Source: Hyphomicrobiales bacterium (GTDB lineage: Bacteria > Pseudomonadota > Alphaproteobacteria > Rhizobiales > Xanthobacteraceae). From it: a stretch of DNA of 52,134 bases. Below are positions 43,592-52,134 of this stretch, piece after piece. The notes below the pieces were generated by a model. The model saw only the letters and a program-made list of their open reading frames with translations, searched no databases and was not told where the DNA came from. The stretch is from contig JAGXQU010000109.1 of NCBI GenBank assembly GCA_018335895.1, forward strand, positions 1-52,134. Reading direction: 5' to 3'. Positions within the stretch are counted from its first letter, which is position 1, and every line of letters starts with the position of its first letter. The position numbers were made by a program, and so were the translations under genes.

Positions 43592-44377
43592 ATGACTTTT
43601 CTGACCGCCCTCCTCTCAATCGCTTCCGGCAGCCTGGTCGGCTTCACGCTCGGGCTGGTTGGCGGAGGCGGCTCGATTCTGGCAGTGCCGCTTCTTGTCT
43701 ACGTAGTGGGCGTAAACTCCCCACATGTTGCCATTGGCACCAGCGCGATCGCAGTTGCTGTTAGCGCAGCAACCAATCTCATCGGTCACGCACGCGCCAA
43801 CACCGTGAAATGGTCATGTGCGCTGGTGTTCGCCGCTGCGGGCGTTGCTGGAGCCTTCTTCGGCGCACAGCTTGGGAAAATTATCGATGGAAGCAAACTG
43901 CTTACTCTGTTTGGTTTGCTAATGGTAATTGTAGGGGCTTCCACGCTCGTGCCCCGTAAATCGACGGGCAATCCAGCGATCGCTCTAACCTACAAGACGA
44001 TGCCGCGACTATTGCCTTTACTGACAGGCGTTGGCTTTCTTGTCGGCGCGCTGTCCGGGTTCTTTGGTATCGGCGGAGGTTTTCTGATCGTGCCAGGTCT
44101 AATGGGTGCGACCACGATGCCGCTTCTAAATGCGGTCGGTTCTTCCCTGGTTTCGGTCACAGCATTCGGGCTCGCGACAGCCGCAAGCTACGCATGGTCA
44201 GGCTTAATCGACTGGCATCTTGCCGGTCTTTTCATTGTCGGCGGGGCATTCGGCGGTCTGCTCGGTATCAAGCTTGGCAAGCGCTTGTCCGGCCATAAGC
44301 GGGTATTCGCGCTGACATTCTCAAGCGTGGTTATCGCGGTTGGACTCTATGTGATCGTTCGATCCATAGTTTTCTAG
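43592..44377 (+). CDS. TSUP (TauE/SafE) family sulfite/sulfonate exporter
   Basis: 261-residue membrane protein with about eight hydrophobic segments. The two family repeats are visible: SLVGFTLGLVGGGGSILAVP at the start and GALSGFFGIGGGFLIVPGL in the middle, each with the Gly-rich GGGGS/GIGGG turn. It likely exports sulfite, thiosulfate or a related product of persulfide oxidation. It starts 7 bp after the rhodanese gene, in the BigR operon. Confidence 0.9.
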   Translation: MTFLTALLSIASGSLVGFTLGLVGGGGSILAVPLLVYVVGVNSPHVAIGTSAIAVAVSAATNLIGHARANTVKWSCALVFAAAGVAGAFFGAQLGKIIDGSKLLTLFGLLMVIVGASTLVPRKSTGNPAIALTYKTMPRLLPLLTGVGFLVGALSGFFGIGGGFLIVPGLMGATTMPLLNAVGSSLVSVTAFGLATAASYAWSGLIDWHLAGLFIVGGAFGGLLGIKLGKRLSGHKRVFALTFSSVVIAVGLYVIVRSIVF

Positions 44378-44446
44378 CTTGCGATTTGAATAGCCCTGCG
44401 TGGCCTCACTGCCGGACAACTTGCTAGCTTTTCAGAAAACCTAATA

Positions 44447-44588
44447 TTGGCGACCCCGGCAGGAATCGAACCTGCGACCAACAGCTTAGATATTGTTAGA
44501 AAAGCGAATCATTTCAACGCCCATTTCGGCAAAACTGACCTTCTCGCAGCATTGTCTAATAAGACAAAAATTCAGCTTGTCGGAATGG
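44447..44588 (+). repeat. 142-bp repeat, copy 3
   Basis: tRNA-Arg(UCU) 3' half on the minus strand from 44448, identical to copies 1 and 2 up to 44490, then two mismatches. The distal arms are slightly diverged (TTTCGGCAAA at 44524, CTTGTCGGAA near the end). Length and offsets match the other copies exactly. It closes the second module and ends 2 bp before the stop of the enolase-family gene. Confidence 0.83.
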
Positions 44589-44590
44589 AA

Positions 44591-45739
44591 TTAGGAGGCG
44601 GTTGGAGGCAGATAGCAGGGTCCGGCAACACCCTCTAATTTTTCCAGTCCGCTCTCGTCGACTTCCAGACCAAGACCGAATCCAGCAGGAGGCTCCATAC
44701 TGGAGCCGATGAGATTGATCGGATTCTTTGCGAGTCGATCCCGGAACGGGTTGACCGGCGCGAGATCAGCCTCGTGAACAAGTCCATTAGGGATTGCTGC
44801 CAGAAGATGAAGATTGGCTGCGGCGCTGAGCACGCTTTGACTCGTGTGCGGTGCGACCATGACGTGATACGCCGCCGCCATATCAGCAATTTTCTTGACT
44901 TCGGTAATGCCACCGGCTTTCGTGCAGTCTGCCTGCACAATGTCGATCGCGCCTTCACGAAGTAATTCGCGAAATGCCTGCTTCGTAAAATGGTTCTCGC
45001 CGGCGGCAAGAGGGGTAGACGTATAGCGGCGCATCGCCTTGTACCCGTCTATGTTGTCCGGAGTGAAGGGCTCTTCCAGCCACCACACATTATACTTTTC
45101 ACAGTACCGCGCGACGGCCTGCACATCGAGGATCGAGTAACGCGTGGCGGCATCTACCGCGATCTTCAGGCCATCGCCGAAGACCCTGCGAATGTGCCCC
45201 ACCCGCTCCGCATCAATACGCGCGTCCTGCCCCACGCGCAGCTTGATCGCTTTGTATCCGCGATCGACGTACTGCTTCACCTCATTTTCGAGCGATTCCA
45301 AGGGCTGAAAACCAAGTGATAAGCCGCCCGCGTAGGCCTCGGACGCTTTTTGTTTGCCCCCTAACAGTGCACATATCGGCTGCTTCAGTAGCTTTCCCGC
45401 GACATCGAAGAGGGCAATATCGATACCACTCACAGCGATTACCGCAGCCGTTCCGGTTCCGTGCGTCTGGATTTGCGAGCGGTAAATCCGGTCATACACG
45501 CCCTCCCGATCCAGACAGTCCATTCCAATCAGCAACGGTGCAAGACTGTGGTTGATGATCTCCGCGATCGCGGTCGGCGCCATAGCATGATGTGCCTCTC
45601 CATAACCGGTCGTACCGTCCTCGGCGACGACCTTCACCATGACTAGATCGCGCTTTACGTTTCTGCCAACGCCAAATTTTAGTGCCGTCTTGTCGAAAAC
45701 GTAGGAAAAGACAGTTGCCGATATCTTTGCAATCCGCAT
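44591..45739 (-). CDS. Mandelate racemase/muconate lactonizing enzyme family (enolase superfamily)
   Basis: 382 residues from the ATG at 45739 (AGGGG upstream; GTG at 45745 possible). N-terminal capping domain, then a TIM barrel. Catalytic features: AIKLRVGQD (K-x-R), metal ligands in KIAVDAATR, WWLEEPF and AAGENHF, the Asp of DIVQADCTKAGG and the His of VAPHTSQS. This mandelate-racemase-like His-Asp pair allows racemisation or dehydration of a sugar acid or hydroxyacid. It is the last gene of the TRAP operon. Substrate not determinable. Confidence 0.87.
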   Translation of the reverse strand: MRIAKISATVFSYVFDKTALKFGVGRNVKRDLVMVKVVAEDGTTGYGEAHHAMAPTAIAEIINHSLAPLLIGMDCLDREGVYDRIYRSQIQTHGTGTAAVIAVSGIDIALFDVAGKLLKQPICALLGGKQKASEAYAGGLSLGFQPLESLENEVKQYVDRGYKAIKLRVGQDARIDAERVGHIRRVFGDGLKIAVDAATRYSILDVQAVARYCEKYNVWWLEEPFTPDNIDGYKAMRRYTSTPLAAGENHFTKQAFRELLREGAIDIVQADCTKAGGITEVKKIADMAAAYHVMVAPHTSQSVLSAAANLHLLAAIPNGLVHEADLAPVNPFRDRLAKNPINLIGSSMEPPAGFGLGLEVDESGLEKLEGVAGPCYLPPTAS

Positions 45740-45749
45740 ATGCACACCC

Positions 45750-47030
45750 CTACCGGTACACGAGATCGCGCAGAAGCAACGAAACTGCAGGAACGTAAGT
45801 GATAATCATCAGGCAGAGCAGAACGGTGAGAACAAACGGCAGCAGGTAGCGCGCGATCTGAAGCACGGAAACATTTGCAACCTGACACGCCGCGAAGAGA
45901 TTGACACCGAACGGAGGCGTGACCATGCCGAGCGCCAGGTTGACTATGATTACGACACCGAAGTGGATTGGATCGATTCCGAAGTTTACCGCGACAGGCG
46001 TCAACAGTGGACCGAGCACCAAGATCGCGGCGCCGGTTTCAATGAACATTCCCACAATGAAGAGCGCGATGTTCACGCTCAATAGGTAAGCTGCTGGGCT
46101 GTCGAAGGAGTTATTCAGCCATGCGCCAAGCTGCGCTGGCAAGCCCGCACGGTTGATCAGATAACTAAGGAATGCGGCACTAGCGACCAGGATCATGATC
46201 GCTGCCGCGGAAATAGCGGACCGACGGAATGCGACGTATATCTCTCGCAAGCCCAACTCACGATAAATAAACGTACCTACGAGCAATGCATAAACTACCG
46301 CAACCGCAGAAGCTTCAGTGGGCGTGAATGCGCCACTGTAGATTCCACCAAGAATAATGATCGGAAGACCCAGCGCCATTGCAGCGCGCCGTGCGGCCGT
46401 TCCAATGCTGAGACGATCTTGACCATCGTTCAAACCGTAACCATTGCGCTTGCATATAGCCCAGGTCACCAGCAACAGAGCGAAACCAATCAAAAGCCCC
46501 GGTCCGACACCGGCAATGAAGAGTTCCCCAATCGATAGTTCCGCGGAAACGCCGAGCAGGATCATCGGAATGGAAGGTGGAATGATTACGCCGAGCTCGG
46601 CCGTTACCGCCATTAGCGCGGCCGCAAATGGCGCGGGATAGCCATGCCGCACCATCGCAGGAATCAGTATGGATCCGATCGCAAAGACAGTAGCAATACT
46701 CGAACCTGAAACTGCAGCGAATATCATGCAGGTTAATACGCACGTAAGTGCAAGGCCTCCCGTAAAACCACCGACAATCGATTTTGCCAAATCTACCAAG
46801 CGGCTGGAAATTCCACCCGTCTCCATCAAGTTACCAGCAAGAATGAAGAATGGGATCGCAGCAAGCGGATACTTGTCCAGTCCTATGAAGATTTGTTGTG
46901 GCACGACAAGCAACGACATTCTTGCGTCGCTCGCGACGTATGCAGCACCAGTCAAACCCAGTGCCACTGCTACTGGAACGGAAATCACCAGCAGCGTGAG
47001 CATCGTTCCCACTATGAGCGATGGCGACAT
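45750..47030 (-). CDS. dctM: TRAP transporter large permease (DctM)
   Basis: 426-residue inner membrane protein with about 12 hydrophobic segments and the family landmarks GLTGAAYVASD, FFILAGNLMETGGIS, VSGSSIATVFAIGS, GVIIPPSIPMILLGV and FGVVIIVNLALGMVTPPFG. It forms the ion-coupled translocation part of the TRAP importer with the Q and P genes, whose genes abut it (3-bp gap). Likely imports a carboxylate. Confidence 0.93.
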   Translation of the reverse strand: MSPSLIVGTMLTLLVISVPVAVALGLTGAAYVASDARMSLLVVPQQIFIGLDKYPLAAIPFFILAGNLMETGGISSRLVDLAKSIVGGFTGGLALTCVLTCMIFAAVSGSSIATVFAIGSILIPAMVRHGYPAPFAAALMAVTAELGVIIPPSIPMILLGVSAELSIGELFIAGVGPGLLIGFALLLVTWAICKRNGYGLNDGQDRLSIGTAARRAAMALGLPIIILGGIYSGAFTPTEASAVAVVYALLVGTFIYRELGLREIYVAFRRSAISAAAIMILVASAAFLSYLINRAGLPAQLGAWLNNSFDSPAAYLLSVNIALFIVGMFIETGAAILVLGPLLTPVAVNFGIDPIHFGVVIIVNLALGMVTPPFGVNLFAACQVANVSVLQIARYLLPFVLTVLLCLMIITYVPAVSLLLRDLVYR

Positions 47031-47033
47031 GAA

Positions 47034-47540
47034 CTAATCCACGGCTCGGTCTGCACTCTCAACCGGCGGTTCGTTCCAAACACGGATGAAAGTGAAGAGG
47101 GCCAGCAGCGCCGCGAGCCCGCCACCAACCGGAAGCGCGGCGTACGACCATGCGATCGAGATTTCGAGGCCGGCCAGATTCTGGAATCGAACACGCTCAG
47201 TAATCTCGTAGCCGGTCCAAGCCAGCATCGAGAAAAAAAGGTTGCTGGATGCGAGCCCGACGAGCTGAAAAAACTTTCCGAAACGTCCGCCCCCGATGGT
47301 TCGCAGCACATCAAAAGCGACTAACGATCCTGCCCTGACAGCAAGGGCCGCGCCTAGGCAAACCATCCACACCAGAAAAACACGCGTAAGCGCTTCTGTC
47401 CATGAAGCCGGTTGGTGGAGAACGAAGCGCGTCAGCACTTGGTAGGCCCCGAGGCTGGCCGCAGCGGCAAGCAGCGCCACGACCAGGCCTTCGAGAACCA
47501 AAGCAACCTGTTGCTCAAACGTCCGCAGGTGCTTCAGCAT
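47034..47540 (-). CDS. dctQ: TRAP transporter small permease (DctQ)
   Basis: 168 residues, four membrane helices (VALVLEGLVVALLAAAASLG, FLVWMVCLGAALAV, LASSNLFFSMLAWTG, ALPVGGGLAALLALFTF) with the family RFVLHQPASWTEALTRVFL region after helix 1. It is the small subunit of the TRAP importer, 6 bp after dctP and 3 bp before dctM. Confidence 0.9.
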   Translation of the reverse strand: MLKHLRTFEQQVALVLEGLVVALLAAAASLGAYQVLTRFVLHQPASWTEALTRVFLVWMVCLGAALAVRAGSLVAFDVLRTIGGGRFGKFFQLVGLASSNLFFSMLAWTGYEITERVRFQNLAGLEISIAWSYAALPVGGGLAALLALFTFIRVWNEPPVESADRAVD

Positions 47541-47546
47541 TTCACG

Positions 47547-48527
47547 TCACTTCGTTTTGCGAATCGAGTCGATCACGTCTTTGCCGAAACGCTTCTCGAA
47601 CTCGGCGTTTGCAGGCTGAAGCGCCTTCACGAATGCGTCGGTGTCTGACACCTTCACAACTTCCATGCCCGCAGTACCGAGAGCCTTCACCGTCTCATCT
47701 TCCAGCTCTCGCACTCGTTTGCGCAAAGCCTCTCCTGCAACACGCGCTGCATCGGCAACGATCTTGCGGTCAGCTTCGTTCAGCTTTGCCCAGATCACGG
47801 GAGACGCAAGGATCGGCGTCACGATAAAGCGATGGCCAGTGAGCGAGAGATACTTTGCTGCCTGGAAGAATCGGCCCGACTGCACGGTGGTGGACGGATT
47901 GTCCATGCCGTCGACGACGCCCTGTTGAAGCGCGCCGAACAATTCCGGGAACGCCATCGGGGTTGGCAGCGCACCCAAGGTGCGGAAGGTGATCAAATGA
48001 ATCTCGTTTTCCTGCGTGCGGATTTTCATGCCCTTCAGATCATCAGGCTTGGTGATTGCACGCTTGTTAGTGACGAGATGCACCGGCCCCAGATACCCGA
48101 AGCCGAGGCTGACGAAGTTGCGTTCGTTGATCTTCTTACGCAAGCCGGCGCCGACAGGACCGTCCAGCACTGCGTTCGCATGATCAAAACCTCGAATGAG
48201 GAACGGCACTTCGAAGATGCCTGCTTCCTTGACGAAGTTCGCGAGCGGCGCAGGAGAAGTAAAATTCAGATCGAGCGTTCCGATCTGCAGGCTTTCCAGC
48301 ATTTCGCGCTCCCCACCAAGTTGACTGGCTGGAAACACTTCGATCGTGATGCGACCGCCGCTCTTTTCCTTGACTTCATCCGCAAAAATCTTTGCAGCGT
48401 AGCCGTAAGGTGAAGTCGCGGCCGTCGCGAAGCCAAGCTTTAGATTTGTCGTTTGTGCGGAAGCGCCCGCAGTACCCAGAGATAATGCGGCAACAGCCGC
48501 TAACAGAACTTTCGAAACACTCATCAC
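47547..48527 (-). CDS. dctP: TRAP transporter solute-binding protein (DctP)
   Basis: 326 residues with a Sec signal (LLAAVAALSLGTAGASA). Core segments LKLGFATAATSPYGYAAKIF, FPASQLGGEREMLESLQIG, LKGMKIRTQENEIHLITFRT (with the substrate carboxylate-binding Arg) and QQGVVDGMDNPSTTV are typical. It captures an organic acid in the periplasm. A GTG at 48527 and an ATG at 48524 are equally possible; AGGAG precedes both. Confidence 0.92.
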   Translation of the reverse strand: MMSVSKVLLAAVAALSLGTAGASAQTTNLKLGFATAATSPYGYAAKIFADEVKEKSGGRITIEVFPASQLGGEREMLESLQIGTLDLNFTSPAPLANFVKEAGIFEVPFLIRGFDHANAVLDGPVGAGLRKKINERNFVSLGFGYLGPVHLVTNKRAITKPDDLKGMKIRTQENEIHLITFRTLGALPTPMAFPELFGALQQGVVDGMDNPSTTVQSGRFFQAAKYLSLTGHRFIVTPILASPVIWAKLNEADRKIVADAARVAGEALRKRVRELEDETVKALGTAGMEVVKVSDTDAFVKALQPANAEFEKRFGKDVIDSIRKTK

Positions 48528-48550
48528 ACCAGTCTCCTCTGTTGAACTTT

Positions 48551-48573
48551 CCCGGCCACACAGCGCTGCCGGG
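48551..48573 (-). promoter_or_regulatory. Intercistronic hairpin between hyuB and dctP
   Basis: CCCGGC and GCCGGG form a 6-bp GC stem with an 11-nt loop in the 51-bp gap. There is no U-tract, so it is more likely a processing or stabilising stem that raises dctP mRNA than a terminator. Confidence 0.4.
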
Positions 48574-48578
48574 CCTTA

Positions 48579-50279
48579 CTATCGTCCTGTGTCGGCGACC
48601 GCTCTTTTTGATTCAGAAACCTCAGCTTCCGTTTTTGTGTGGGCGGATTCTCCGTAGTCCCGTGCTGCAGCCTCTCGGCTGACAAATCCAAGTTCGATAT
48701 CCTTTGCGAGCGCCGCGGGATTGCGATCGCGCGGATCGCCGTAACCTCCGCCGCCCGGCAGTTCGAGATGAACGCGTTCGCCGGCCTGCAGTATGCTTCG
48801 TCCTTTGGGCGCGAGTTCGCGGCCTTTTTCGCCGACGACGACACCTCCGGCACCGTCTTTGCCGGATTCTGTACCGCGCGGAGCATCCTTGATGCGGTCG
48901 TACATCGCCGAGAGCGTCACTGGGCCGACGGCGCGCACTTCGAATTCGATTGTCTGGCCGAGGCCACCTCGAAACCGCCCGGCCCCACCTGAATCCGGAC
49001 GCAACTCACGCTTGCGAAACAATACAGGCGAGACGGTCTCGATGATTTCGGTAGATACGTTCTGAATACCGCTCGGAAAGGACGTCGTTGAAAGCCCATC
49101 TTTATCGTGCCGCGCACCCATTCCGCCGACCGAGAAGAAGGCGAAGGAGAACGGTTCGCCGCTTACATCTTTTCCGCTGACCTGTGTGACCCACAAACCT
49201 GCGGCGCTATCTGCCGGAACCCGATTCGGCAGCGCCTTGGCGAGCGCGGGATAGATTACGCTCGGAAGATAGTGACCGAGAATGTGTCGTGCAGCGGTAG
49301 GTGCCGGGGACACAGGGTTGAGCAACGACCCGGAAGGCGCCTGCACGTGTATCGGAACGAAACTTCCGTGGTTGTTCGGCACTTCGGGCGCCACGACGCA
49401 CTTCACCGCGTAGGTCGCGTAAGCCGTCGTGTAGGCCAGCGGCACGTTGATGCCGCGTTCCACCGCGGCATCGGTGCCGTCGAAATCGATCAGCATCTCG
49501 TCATCTTTGCGAGACACACAAACCGCAAGCTTCAGCGGCTTATCCATGCCGTCATTCACGGCAACATTCCGAAAATCTCCATCCGGGAACGCGCGAATTG
49601 CTTTGCGCATAGCGGCCTCGGAACGGGAAATAATCTCGTCCGATAATTCTTCGATATGCGAAAGGCTGAACTCCTCGAGCAACCCGAGAAGACGCGATGC
49701 ACCGACCTCGCCAGCCGCTACCTGCGCCTCAAGGTCGCCAATCACTTCGCGCGGTGTTCGCACGTTCGAGGTGATGAAGCGGTAAACATCTTTGTTCTCT
49801 TCGCCGCCCACGCGGAATTTGCAGAACGGTACGTGCAGTCCTTCTTCAAAGACTTCGCGGCCGTCTGCGGTCAGGCCGATTCCGCCGACATCGACCATGT
49901 GGCAGCAGCTCGCAAACAGCGCGACGGCCTTATTCTCCCGGAACACGGGCGTGACTAGCGACATATCGTTGAGCTGACCTGCCAACTTGTAAGGATCATT
50001 CGACAAGAGCGCATCACCGGGCTTCAGCGTTTCGAGCGGAAAGGCTTCGAGAAAGTGGCGCATGCCGAGCGCCATCGTGTTGATGTGGCCTGGCGTGCCG
50101 GTGCGCGCTTGTGCGATCATTCTGCCGCGGGAATCGAAGATTGCAGCGGAGAGATCGCCGGCTTCCCGGACGATGGTAGAGAATGCCGTGCGCATCAGAA
50201 CCTGCGCCTGCTCCTCGGCAATCGCCAGCAGTCGGTTCCAGAGGATTTCAAGTTCGTAGGAGGAAAACTCGCGCTTCAC
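48579..50279 (-). CDS. hyuB: Hydantoinase B / 5-oxoprolinase beta-type subunit
   Basis: 566 residues. Typical segments: LEILWNRLLAIAEEQAQVL at the start, MRTAFSTIVREAGDLSAAIF, GHINTMALGMRHFLEAFP, GDALLSNDPYKLAGQLNDMS and a Gly-rich end (LELPGGGGYGDPRDR). With HyuA it forms an ATP-dependent hydrolase opening a cyclic amide or a carboxylase-like complex. GTG start overlaps the hyuA stop by 4 bp. Confidence 0.92.
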   Translation of the reverse strand: MKREFSSYELEILWNRLLAIAEEQAQVLMRTAFSTIVREAGDLSAAIFDSRGRMIAQARTGTPGHINTMALGMRHFLEAFPLETLKPGDALLSNDPYKLAGQLNDMSLVTPVFRENKAVALFASCCHMVDVGGIGLTADGREVFEEGLHVPFCKFRVGGEENKDVYRFITSNVRTPREVIGDLEAQVAAGEVGASRLLGLLEEFSLSHIEELSDEIISRSEAAMRKAIRAFPDGDFRNVAVNDGMDKPLKLAVCVSRKDDEMLIDFDGTDAAVERGINVPLAYTTAYATYAVKCVVAPEVPNNHGSFVPIHVQAPSGSLLNPVSPAPTAARHILGHYLPSVIYPALAKALPNRVPADSAAGLWVTQVSGKDVSGEPFSFAFFSVGGMGARHDKDGLSTTSFPSGIQNVSTEIIETVSPVLFRKRELRPDSGGAGRFRGGLGQTIEFEVRAVGPVTLSAMYDRIKDAPRGTESGKDGAGGVVVGEKGRELAPKGRSILQAGERVHLELPGGGGYGDPRDRNPAALAKDIELGFVSREAAARDYGESAHTKTEAEVSESKRAVADTGR

Positions 50280-52134
50280 GCCCGGCCCTCCTGCACGTCG
50301 ATCACGAGCAACCCGTCTGCGCGAAGTGCAACCTGCGAGTCTGGTCCTACCGTCAAGCTTGCTCCGCCGAGTTCTATAATCGCGGGACCCGAAAGCGTTT
50401 CGCCAGTTTCCAGCTCGCTTGCAGAAAGGATCGATGAATCAGCAAAGCCACCTGCCTCGAACCACACTTTGCGCCTGCGCGGCCCTGTTGACTTTGTGGT
50501 GGTGAGCGACGCTCCCGCGACGGTCGGCACCGGTCCGCGCACGCGCACGCGCCAGGTGACGAGCTCGACGGCAGCATTCGGGCCTGCGACGGCATTGAGA
50601 AGCTTGTACTGCTCCGAGAAAGTCCGCTGAATTGCCTTTACATTGCGCTCACGAATTTGAGCAGGCGTGAGCGGTACGGTGATCTCGTGTCCCTGCCCAC
50701 GATAACGCATATCGGCGGAAACTTCGATGACGGTTTGATCCGGCTTTACGCCCGCCCAATTGACGAGGCGCGTACCTTCCGCGCTTAGCTCCGCAATCAC
50801 TTCCTCTGCCGCGCTCCAGTCGGTATCGGCGAGTGTTACCGGAAAGCTTCTGGCCGTGTCGAAGGAAATCGGCGCGCATAGAAGTCCGAATGCCGAGCCG
50901 ACGGAGGCATGAATTGGCGCGATGATGCGCTTACATCCCAGTATTCGCGCAACGCCATAGGCATGCACCGGCCCTGCACCGCCGAACGCAACCATAGTGT
51001 AAGCAGACGGCGTTTTGCCGTGCTCAAACAAATGAACGCGTGCCGCCGCTGCCATGTTTTCGTTCACGACGCGGTGAATGCCGCTCGCGGCTTCCTCAAT
51101 CGTGATACCGAGAGGCTTTGCGACATGTTTGTCGATCGCAGCGCGTGCCTTCTGGAGGTCGAGCTTCATCCGCCCGCCAAGGAACGTTTCAGCCCCGATA
51201 TATCCGAGCACCAAATCGGCGTCCGTTACTGTCGGTCGTGTACCGCCGAGGCCGTAGCATGCCGGCCCAGGCTCGGACTCCGCGCTCTCCGGGCCGACTT
51301 TCAGAAGTCCGAGCACATCGATATGCGCGATTGAACCGCCGCCCGCGCCGATTTCGATTAGATCGACCGTCGGCGCCTGCACCGGCAGACCGCTGCCATG
51401 CTTGAACCGATAAACGTGACCGACTTCCAGTTTCTTCGCGATCAGAGGTTGACCGTTGTCGATGATTACGGCTTTCGCCGTCGTTCCACCCATATCGAAA
51501 AAGAAAACACGATCTTCCTTCGAAAGCCTCGCAATGTTCGCAGCGCCGATAGCCCCGGCCGCAGGTCCGGATTCTAGAAGCTTTACCGGGTAACGTTCCG
51601 CTGCTTCCGGCGCCGCCGTGCCGCCGTTCGATTGCATGATTAGCAGAGGAGCATGGATGCCCAGTTTCTCAAGCCTCTTGCCGAACGCGCGGAGATAGGG
51701 GCCGACTTCCGGCGCCACGAAAGCATTGATTGCAGTGGTTGACGCGCGTTCGTACTCGCGAATTTCCGGCGCGACATCGCTCGACAGCGACACGTGGACG
51801 CTTTTTGCAAGCTCGCGGATTATTTTCTCGATACGCCGCTCGTGCCTGGGATTGCGAAAGCTGTGCAACAGACAAACTGCAATCGAATTTACGCCGGCGT
51901 CGAGGAGGCTCTTCACTTCGGAGCGGGTCTGTTCTTCGTCAAGCACGCGCTCCACTGTTCCATCCGCAAGCACCCGCTCGGCGATCGGTCTGCGAAGATT
52001 GCGCGGAATGAGGGGCAGCGGCTTCTCGATACCGAGATCGTAAAGATCGAAGCGATGCTCGGTACCGATTTCGATGGAGTCCCGAAAGCCCTCGGTTGTC
52101 AGGAGTGCCGTTGGAGCACCCCGCCGCATGATCA
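50276..52134 (-). CDS. hyuA: Hydantoinase A / 5-oxoprolinase alpha-type subunit, 5' end outside window
   Basis: 619 residues are visible; the ATP-binding N-terminus (VDVGGTFTD region) lies beyond the right edge. Visible family pieces: TALLTTEGFRDSIEIG, SDVAPEIREYERASTTAINA, LLIMQSNGGTAAPEAA, LESGPAAGAIGAANIA, FFFDMGGTTAKAVII and MVAFGGAGPVHAYGVARILG. ASKHA-fold ATPase subunit pairing with HyuB. It leads the visible part of a six-gene operon with the TRAP importer, so the importer probably brings the substrate of this enzyme. Confidence 0.93.
   Translation of the reverse strand, partial: IMRRGAPTALLTTEGFRDSIEIGTEHRFDLYDLGIEKPLPLIPRNLRRPIAERVLADGTVERVLDEEQTRSEVKSLLDAGVNSIAVCLLHSFRNPRHERRIEKIIRELAKSVHVSLSSDVAPEIREYERASTTAINAFVAPEVGPYLRAFGKRLEKLGIHAPLLIMQSNGGTAAPEAAERYPVKLLESGPAAGAIGAANIARLSKEDRVFFFDMGGTTAKAVIIDNGQPLIAKKLEVGHVYRFKHGSGLPVQAPTVDLIEIGAGGGSIAHIDVLGLLKVGPESAESEPGPACYGLGGTRPTVTDADLVLGYIGAETFLGGRMKLDLQKARAAIDKHVAKPLGITIEEAASGIHRVVNENMAAAARVHLFEHGKTPSAYTMVAFGGAGPVHAYGVARILGCKRIIAPIHASVGSAFGLLCAPISFDTARSFPVTLADTDWSAAEEVIAELSAEGTRLVNWAGVKPDQTVIEVSADMRYRGQGHEITVPLTPAQIRERNVKAIQRTFSEQYKLLNAVAGPNAAVELVTWRVRVRGPVPTVAGASLTTTKSTGPRRRKVWFEAGGFADSSILSASELETGETLSGPAIIELGGASLTVGPDSQVALRADGLLVIDVQEGRA

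Noticed and set aside
1-52134. CRISPR array, insertion sequence or prophage
   Set aside because: No regularly spaced direct repeats, transposase, integrase or phage structural genes were seen; the only repeat family is the three 142-bp copies.

Overview
The window is a chromosomal segment of an alphaproteobacterium, most likely a hyphomicrobial of the Bradyrhizobiaceae/Xanthobacteraceae type. The evidence is high-GC coding sequence, EcfG-type general-stress promoters (GGAAC-N16/17-CGTT), small DUF3551-, DUF3309- and DUF1488-like proteins, NosP/NahK-like and HWE-type kinases, and a TRAP plus hydantoinase catabolic operon. No rRNA, complete tRNA, IS transposase, integrase or CRISPR array was found. 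Both ends cut genes: an ABC solute-binding protein on the left and a hydantoinase A subunit on the right.

Layout. (1) 1-6310: a periplasmic binding protein, a beta-hydroxyacid dehydrogenase, and a divergent RpiR regulator overlapping an iolC-type kinase, then an iron alcohol dehydrogenase. An imperfect palindrome lies in the divergent promoter. (2) 6382-13058: a cell-surface glycan or lipid-modification locus with two FemAB/CelD-like acyltransferases, an ATP-grasp ligase, a Wzx-like flippase and a nucleotidyltransferase/P-loop kinase fusion. (3) 13147-21191: a signalling block with a hybrid histidine kinase, a REC-EAL c-di-GMP phosphodiesterase and a FIST (NosP-like) plus hybrid kinase (NahK-like) pair, which resembles a nitric-oxide to c-di-GMP circuit. 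(4) 21329-24666: small stress proteins, three of the transcripts having EcfG-type promoters, a Crp/Fnr regulator and a frameshifted HWE/HisKA_2 kinase. (5) 25028-30812: mannose-6-phosphate isomerase, a two-domain GT4 glycosyltransferase, a GH130-like phosphorylase, a PfkB sugar kinase and a DUF3309 peptide, probably one mannoside metabolic unit.

(6) 31014-44588: two accessory modules delimited by three directly oriented copies of a 142-bp repeat. Each copy begins with the 3' half of a tRNA-Arg(UCU), the usual tyrosine-recombinase attachment core. The first module (31.2-39.6 kb) holds TIGR04282 and TIGR04283 glycosyltransferases, a TVP38 membrane protein, two flavoprotein oxidoreductases, an MTA phosphorylase-like enzyme and a metallophosphoesterase/radical-SAM fusion. 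This set resembles arsenosugar-type pathways but has no arsenite methyltransferase and no ordinary ArsS; it is the best candidate for an undescribed system. The second module (40.2-44.4 kb) holds a Tat-exported multicopper oxidase and a BigR/SqrR-like sulfide or persulfide detoxification set (MBL hydrolase, ArsR-family sensor, rhodanese, TSUP exporter) with a clear operator.

(7) 44591-52134: a minus-strand catabolic operon of hydantoinase A and B, a TRAP transporter (P, Q, M) and an enolase-superfamily enzyme. Functions are read from sequence motifs and family knowledge only; no database search was possible.
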